A DNA stretch of 64,000 nucleotides from Halorussus halophilus (GTDB lineage Archaea; Halobacteriota; Halobacteria; Halobacteriales; Haladaptataceae), in NCBI RefSeq assembly GCF_008831545.1, contig NZ_CP044523.1, forward strand, positions 930,001 to 994,000, given 5' to 3'. Positions within the stretch are counted from its first letter, which is position 1. The number at the start of each line of letters is the position of its first letter. Made by a program: the position numbers and the translations under genes. The notes beneath the pieces are model-generated. The model saw only the letters and a list, made by a program, of their open reading frames with translations, was not told where the DNA came from and did no database searches. Shown in pieces: positions 61,128-64,000 of this stretch.

Positions 61128-61511
61128 ATGAGCTTCGAAGTACCAGACGACCGGAAGTACATGGAATCGCACGAGTGGGCAACTAACGCAGACGACACCG
61201 CCAAGGTCGGCATCACCGACTTCGCGCAGGACGAACTCGGAGACGTGGTGTTCGTCGAACTCCCCAGCGAGGGCGACGAACTCACCAAAGACGAAGAGTT
61301 CGGCGTGGTCGAGTCCATCAAAGCCGTCTCGGACCTCTACTCGCCTGTCAACGGCACCGTCGTCGCAGTCAACGAGGCCCTACACGACCAACCCGAACTG
61401 GTCAACGACGACCCGTTCGGCGAGGGGTGGATGCTGGAAGTGGAACTCGACGACGACAGCGGTCTCGACGAACTGCTCAGCGCCGGGGAGTACCGCGAGC
61501 AAATCGAGTAG
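61128..61511 (+). CDS. gcvH: Glycine cleavage system H protein
   Basis: 127 residues. The lipoyl domain is canonical: [11 protein letters not shown] at the start, [26 protein letters not shown] and the lipoylated Lys in [28 protein letters not shown] (about residue 64). [12 protein letters not shown] closes the fold. It carries the aminomethyl group between P, T and L proteins in the cytoplasm. The P subunit genes are not downstream here, so they must lie elsewhere. Translation follows gcvT with two bases between stop and start. Confidence 0.95.
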   Translation: MSFEVPDDRKYMESHEWATNADDTAKVGITDFAQDELGDVVFVELPSEGDELTKDEEFGVVESIKAVSDLYSPVNGTVVAVNEALHDQPELVNDDPFGEGWMLEVELDDDSGLDELLSAGEYREQIE

Positions 61512-61597
61512 GATAGTTAAATTTCCTTACATAGCTACGGTTCGCCGAACACTGATAGCCCCAGCGCCGGTCACGTTTTCCCGTACGAAGCAAGACT

Positions 61598-61631
61598 CGT
61601 CAGAGAGTAGCTCTGACGGTGCACATTTTTT
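61598..61631 (+). terminator. Hairpin plus T-run after gcvTH
   Basis: An 8-bp stem CGTCAGAG/CTCTGACG with loop AGTAG (61598-61618) is followed by a gtgcacattttttc U-tract, a terminator-like arrangement about 90 bases after the gcvH stop. A second hairpin GAGGGCC-GAA-GGCCCTC follows at 61647-61663. Confidence 0.55.
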
Positions 61632-61695
61632 CGAGGAGTAGTGCGCGAGGGCCGAAGGCCCTCAGCGCATCCGACGACAAAAAAGGGGGGCGAGA

Positions 61696-61708
61696 GTCTT
61701 ACAATGCC
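61696..61708 (+). promoter_or_regulatory. TATA element of the J-domain gene
   Basis: The sequence agtcttacaatg is about 27 bases before GTG 61729, consistent with a leaderless transcript starting with GTG. Confidence 0.45.
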
Positions 61709-61728
61709 CCGGTGCCAACTCACCGAGA

Positions 61729-62262
61729 GTGAAGCAGACGAAGCTCCTGTTCGGACTCGCCTCCGTCTTCGCCGGACTCGCCACGGTGCAGTTCGTCTTG
61801 GGGTTCGTCTACAGTCCGGTCTTCTTTGCGGTTGCACTACCGTTCGCCGTGGCCGCCTACCTAATCTGGTACCACGCCAGTGGTCGCCTCGCCGAGCGGG
61901 TACGGCAGGGCCGAGCGGGCGAGTACCGCGACGAAACCACAGAAACTGGCGGGTTCGGTGCGGGTCCGCGCGAGTCGTTCTCCGAGCGGAGTCGGTTCGG
62001 TAGTGGTTTCGACGCGAGGGAGCAAGGCCGCCAGCGGGGGAATCGACGAACTCGAAACCGACCGCCGAACCAGCCCAATTCTGGCCCGAGCGTCACCGAG
62101 GCGTCTCGCACGCTCGGTGTCACACCCGACGCCGACACCGAACAGGTGCGACAGGCTTACCGCCAGAAGGTCAAGGCCGTCCACCCCGACAGCGAAGATG
62201 GCGACGAAGAGCAGTTCAAGCAGGTGCAAGAAGCCTACGAGCGGTTGCAGAACCGTAGCTGA
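61729..62262 (+). CDS. Membrane-anchored J-domain protein
   Basis: 177 residues from GTG 61729 (read MKQTKLLFGLASVFAGLATVQF). Two N-terminal membrane helices (about 5-23 and 28-46) are followed by a Gly/Arg/Asn-rich linker (about 60-115). A C-terminal J domain follows with the HPD motif: EASRTLGVTPDADTEQVRQAYRQKVKAVHPDSEDGDEEQFKQVQEAYERL. J domains recruit Hsp70 (DnaK). This one would place DnaK at the membrane, for example for protein insertion. It is not next to dnaK. Confidence 0.88.
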   Translation: MKQTKLLFGLASVFAGLATVQFVLGFVYSPVFFAVALPFAVAAYLIWYHASGRLAERVRQGRAGEYRDETTETGGFGAGPRESFSERSRFGSGFDAREQGRQRGNRRTRNRPPNQPNSGPSVTEASRTLGVTPDADTEQVRQAYRQKVKAVHPDSEDGDEEQFKQVQEAYERLQNRS

Positions 62263-62357
62263 GAACACATAATTTTCGAGGCAGTGTCACCACACGAATT
62301 TATTAGGGATGACTCATAACACCTCGGTTACTTTCCGGCGACCCCGCCGCATCCCCC

Positions 62358-63863
62358 ATGTTCGAGAGACAGACCCAGTTCGGTACCGCCCTCGCAGTGG
62401 CCATCGTCCTCCTCGCTGTGACGACACCGCCACTAGTGAGTGGTGCGCCAAGCGCGAAGTCGGCCGAACTCACGCCTAACGCATCGTTCACACCGCAGGT
62501 CGTTCACGAACATCGCGGTGACATCGCCACAATTACCGTCGATTCGCCGAAGAGTGGCTACGTCAACATCGGGTCGCAAGATACAGCATTCTGGCTCAAG
62601 GTGAAAGTGGGGTCGGGAACGACTGAACTGAAGTTGAATACGTACAAAGCCGGGATGGCAGATTCGACAGCAGCGATGAAAGCCGCACTCGACGGCGGCA
62701 CCGTCGTCAACAATCCGGCACCGACGCCGCTCGACAAGCCGTTAGGGGCTGCTCAGTACGAGATGAACGTGACGATGGACAACGGGCAGGAAATCGGCAT
62801 CGGGAAGCTCATCATCGAAGAGCGCGCGACGAACAGTATCGAGACTCGCATCGCCCCGGAGAAACTCCAGTCCCAGGTCGAAAATCTGGAAATCACCGAC
62901 CTCCCGAAACAGACGGTTGAGCCGTGGAACAACGGTTCGGTTGCGCACGAGGATTGGGTGTCTATTCACGTCAACGCATCTGGTCTCTCGGGGATGCTGA
63001 CGAAAGAGAAACTCGACGGCCACGACGGCGACGGCATCCAACTCAAGTTCACGCAGACCAGTGGCGAACTGAACGAAGAACACAACGAGTTCTGGGCCAG
63101 CGAAGACGCTACGTACTTCATTGCCAACAAGTCTGGCGAAGGATTCTTCGTGCTTATCGACACCAACAAACACGGAATCGGCCCGGGGGAGCGCTACAAC
63201 GTCACGTTCTCCGTGAAGAGACCGCTCGCTAGCGAGAAGGGCGAACGAGTGAGTACTTCGTTTAAGACGGTGCCGCGCCGGACAAAGATAAATCGAAACG
63301 GGGCCGGCGAGGAAGTCGTCGTGGACGGCAAGACCACGATATCGGGGAAGACGACGCTCACTCCGGGATCGACTATTAATTTGACAGTCCGAAACCAGAC
63401 GCTTCCGCAGTTGTTCATGACGAAGCAAGTGGAGGTCCGGGGTGACCGAACGTTCGCGACGAATTTTGATTTCAGTGACGTGTCGCCGGGACGAGCGTTC
63501 GAGATTCGGCTTCCCGACTCAGACCGGAAGAAGTCCGTCCCCGGCGTCGTCGCCGGTGGCGAGCCGACGACTCCCGAGACGACGACCCCGCCGACCACCA
63601 CGCGTCCGCCGACAACGACACCCGACGAAACCGACACGCCTGTCCAGACGACGACTACAGAACCGACCACACCCGCCACGACGGCGGGGTACACCCAGGC
63701 GGCCATCGGGGCGACCGAATCGCCACTCACCGAGCGGCCACTCGAAAACGCGAGTCAGAGCCAGGAAGGCGGCGAGAGCTTGGTGCCGGGCTTCGGAGTC
63801 GAACTAGCCATCGTTGCGCTCGCTGGCGCAGTGCTTCTCGCGCGGCGGTCGTCGGGGCGATGA
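62358..63863 (+). CDS. Surface glycoprotein-like protein with PGF-CTERM-type anchor (BGTF-like)
   Basis: 501 residues. Sec signal TALAVAIVLLAVTTPPLVSGAP is followed by beta-rich domains of S-layer/BGTF surface-protein type (DIATITVDSPKSGYVNIGSQDTAFWLKVKVGSG and a second half from about 185). Many Asn-x-Ser/Thr sequons are present. A Thr/Pro-rich stalk (TTPETTTPPTTTRPPTTTP, about 395-440) precedes a membrane helix with a VPGFGVELAIVALAGAVLLARR end, the PGF-CTERM signal for archaeosortase-type processing. It should be glycosylated and anchored to the cell surface. Binding partner is unknown. Confidence 0.88.
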   Translation: MFERQTQFGTALAVAIVLLAVTTPPLVSGAPSAKSAELTPNASFTPQVVHEHRGDIATITVDSPKSGYVNIGSQDTAFWLKVKVGSGTTELKLNTYKAGMADSTAAMKAALDGGTVVNNPAPTPLDKPLGAAQYEMNVTMDNGQEIGIGKLIIEERATNSIETRIAPEKLQSQVENLEITDLPKQTVEPWNNGSVAHEDWVSIHVNASGLSGMLTKEKLDGHDGDGIQLKFTQTSGELNEEHNEFWASEDATYFIANKSGEGFFVLIDTNKHGIGPGERYNVTFSVKRPLASEKGERVSTSFKTVPRRTKINRNGAGEEVVVDGKTTISGKTTLTPGSTINLTVRNQTLPQLFMTKQVEVRGDRTFATNFDFSDVSPGRAFEIRLPDSDRKKSVPGVVAGGEPTTPETTTPPTTTRPPTTTPDETDTPVQTTTTEPTTPATTAGYTQAAIGATESPLTERPLENASQSQEGGESLVPGFGVELAIVALAGAVLLARRSSGR

Positions 63864-63885
63864 TTTTTATACGGGGAGTGTAGAC

Positions 63886-63966
63886 ATGAACGCGAACGAG
63901 ACAAACAACACGACTGAGGAAGCGGACGGCGCGGGTACTTCGTCCGGCGGTCTCTGGCGGTGCTAG
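63886..63966 (+). CDS. Possible 26-residue peptide (doubtful)
   Basis: A 26-codon frame MNANETNNTTEEADGAGTSS-GGLWRC ends at 63966, directly before an ATG at 63968. A TATA-like tttttata is at about 63865-63871, too close to be its ideal promoter. It may be a leader peptide or just part of a leader sequence. I cannot support a function. Confidence 0.25.
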   Translation: MNANETNNTTEEADGAGTSSGGLWRC

Positions 63967-63967
63967 A

Positions 63968-64000
63968 ATGTTACAGAGTATGGATAAGACGGCGTTCGGA
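63968..64000 (+). CDS. Start of a gene cut by the window end
   Basis: An open frame begins at ATG 63968 (MLQSMDKTAFG) and runs out of the window. A second possible ATG is at 63980. Too little is visible to name it. Confidence 0.3.
   Translation, partial: MLQSMDKTAFG

Noticed and set aside
61647-61663. GAGGGCC-GAA-GGCCCTC hairpin as a second terminator
   Set aside because: A stable 7-bp hairpin but followed by mixed sequence and an A/G run rather than T, so only the upstream hairpin with T-run was called.

Overview
The window is a chromosomal segment of a haloarchaeon (class Halobacteria). The evidence is high GC (roughly 60-64 percent outside a few AT-rich patches), very acidic proteins, Tat (twin-arginine) signals on nearly every secreted protein, TATA boxes about 25-30 bases before start codons (leaderless transcripts), an intron-bearing elongator tRNA-Met, archaeal replication factor C large subunit, proteasome alpha and beta subunits, a PGF-CTERM-like surface protein and many families found mainly in haloarchaea (HalOD1, DUF2150, phiH1-repressor-like wHTH). 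The genus cannot be fixed from sequence reading alone. No rRNA, CRISPR array or intact insertion sequence was seen.

Layout. 1-9.9 kb: a small Cys-rich protein cut by the window edge, a DUF7115-like protein, the split tRNA-Met with a partial copy of its 3' end downstream (old attachment site), a phiH1-repressor-like regulator, a ZIP metal transporter, an aldo/keto reductase, an EamA transporter, a Tat-exported purple-acid-phosphatase-like enzyme, a CBS protein, a 31-residue zinc finger and an RNase H-like protein. 10-16.1 kb: a complete Opp/Dpp-type ABC operon (binding protein, two permeases, two ATPases). 16.2-19.2 kb: an HTH protein, a REC-PAS-histidine kinase and a lower-GC pair of unknown genes. 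19.3-29.5 kb: malic enzyme fused to a phosphotransacetylase domain, a degenerate M24 peptidase homologue, a hairpin-rich gene-free 700 bp, a half-size heme A synthase, a polar amino-acid ABC cassette with duplicated binding proteins, and an NhaC antiporter.

29.5-40.4 kb: a secreted protein next to a membrane-anchored wHTH regulator, HalOD1, RfcL, a PNPOx-like flavoprotein, then a convergent levansucrase (GH68) and GH32 fructosidase pair that would make and break fructan, then a translationally coupled operon of three GNAT acetyltransferases and a Cys-pair protein. 40.4-49 kb: amidohydrolase, membrane proteins, another GNAT, an XRE regulator, a two-gene proteasome operon (beta then alpha) behind a 20-bp perfect palindrome, a zinc-ribbon wHTH protein, a second hairpin-rich gene-free stretch and HMG-CoA synthase (isoprenoid lipid synthesis).

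49-64 kb: a large pilin-like surface protein with an Ig-like domain, DUF2150, a TatD-like hydrolase, a Tat-exported beta-helix protein, a NYN-domain nuclease-like protein, an array of related small hairpins and an AT-rich leader before a halolysin-type subtilase, an NhaP antiporter, small zinc-ribbon and AbrB proteins, gcvT-gcvH of the glycine cleavage system (no gcvP here), a membrane J-domain protein and a PGF-CTERM-like surface glycoprotein.

The least ordinary elements are the linked proteasome operon with its palindromic promoter, the fructan gene pair, the tRNA attachment-site scar, and three intergenic hairpin islands. Family names given as DUF numbers are from memory of the families and were not searched.
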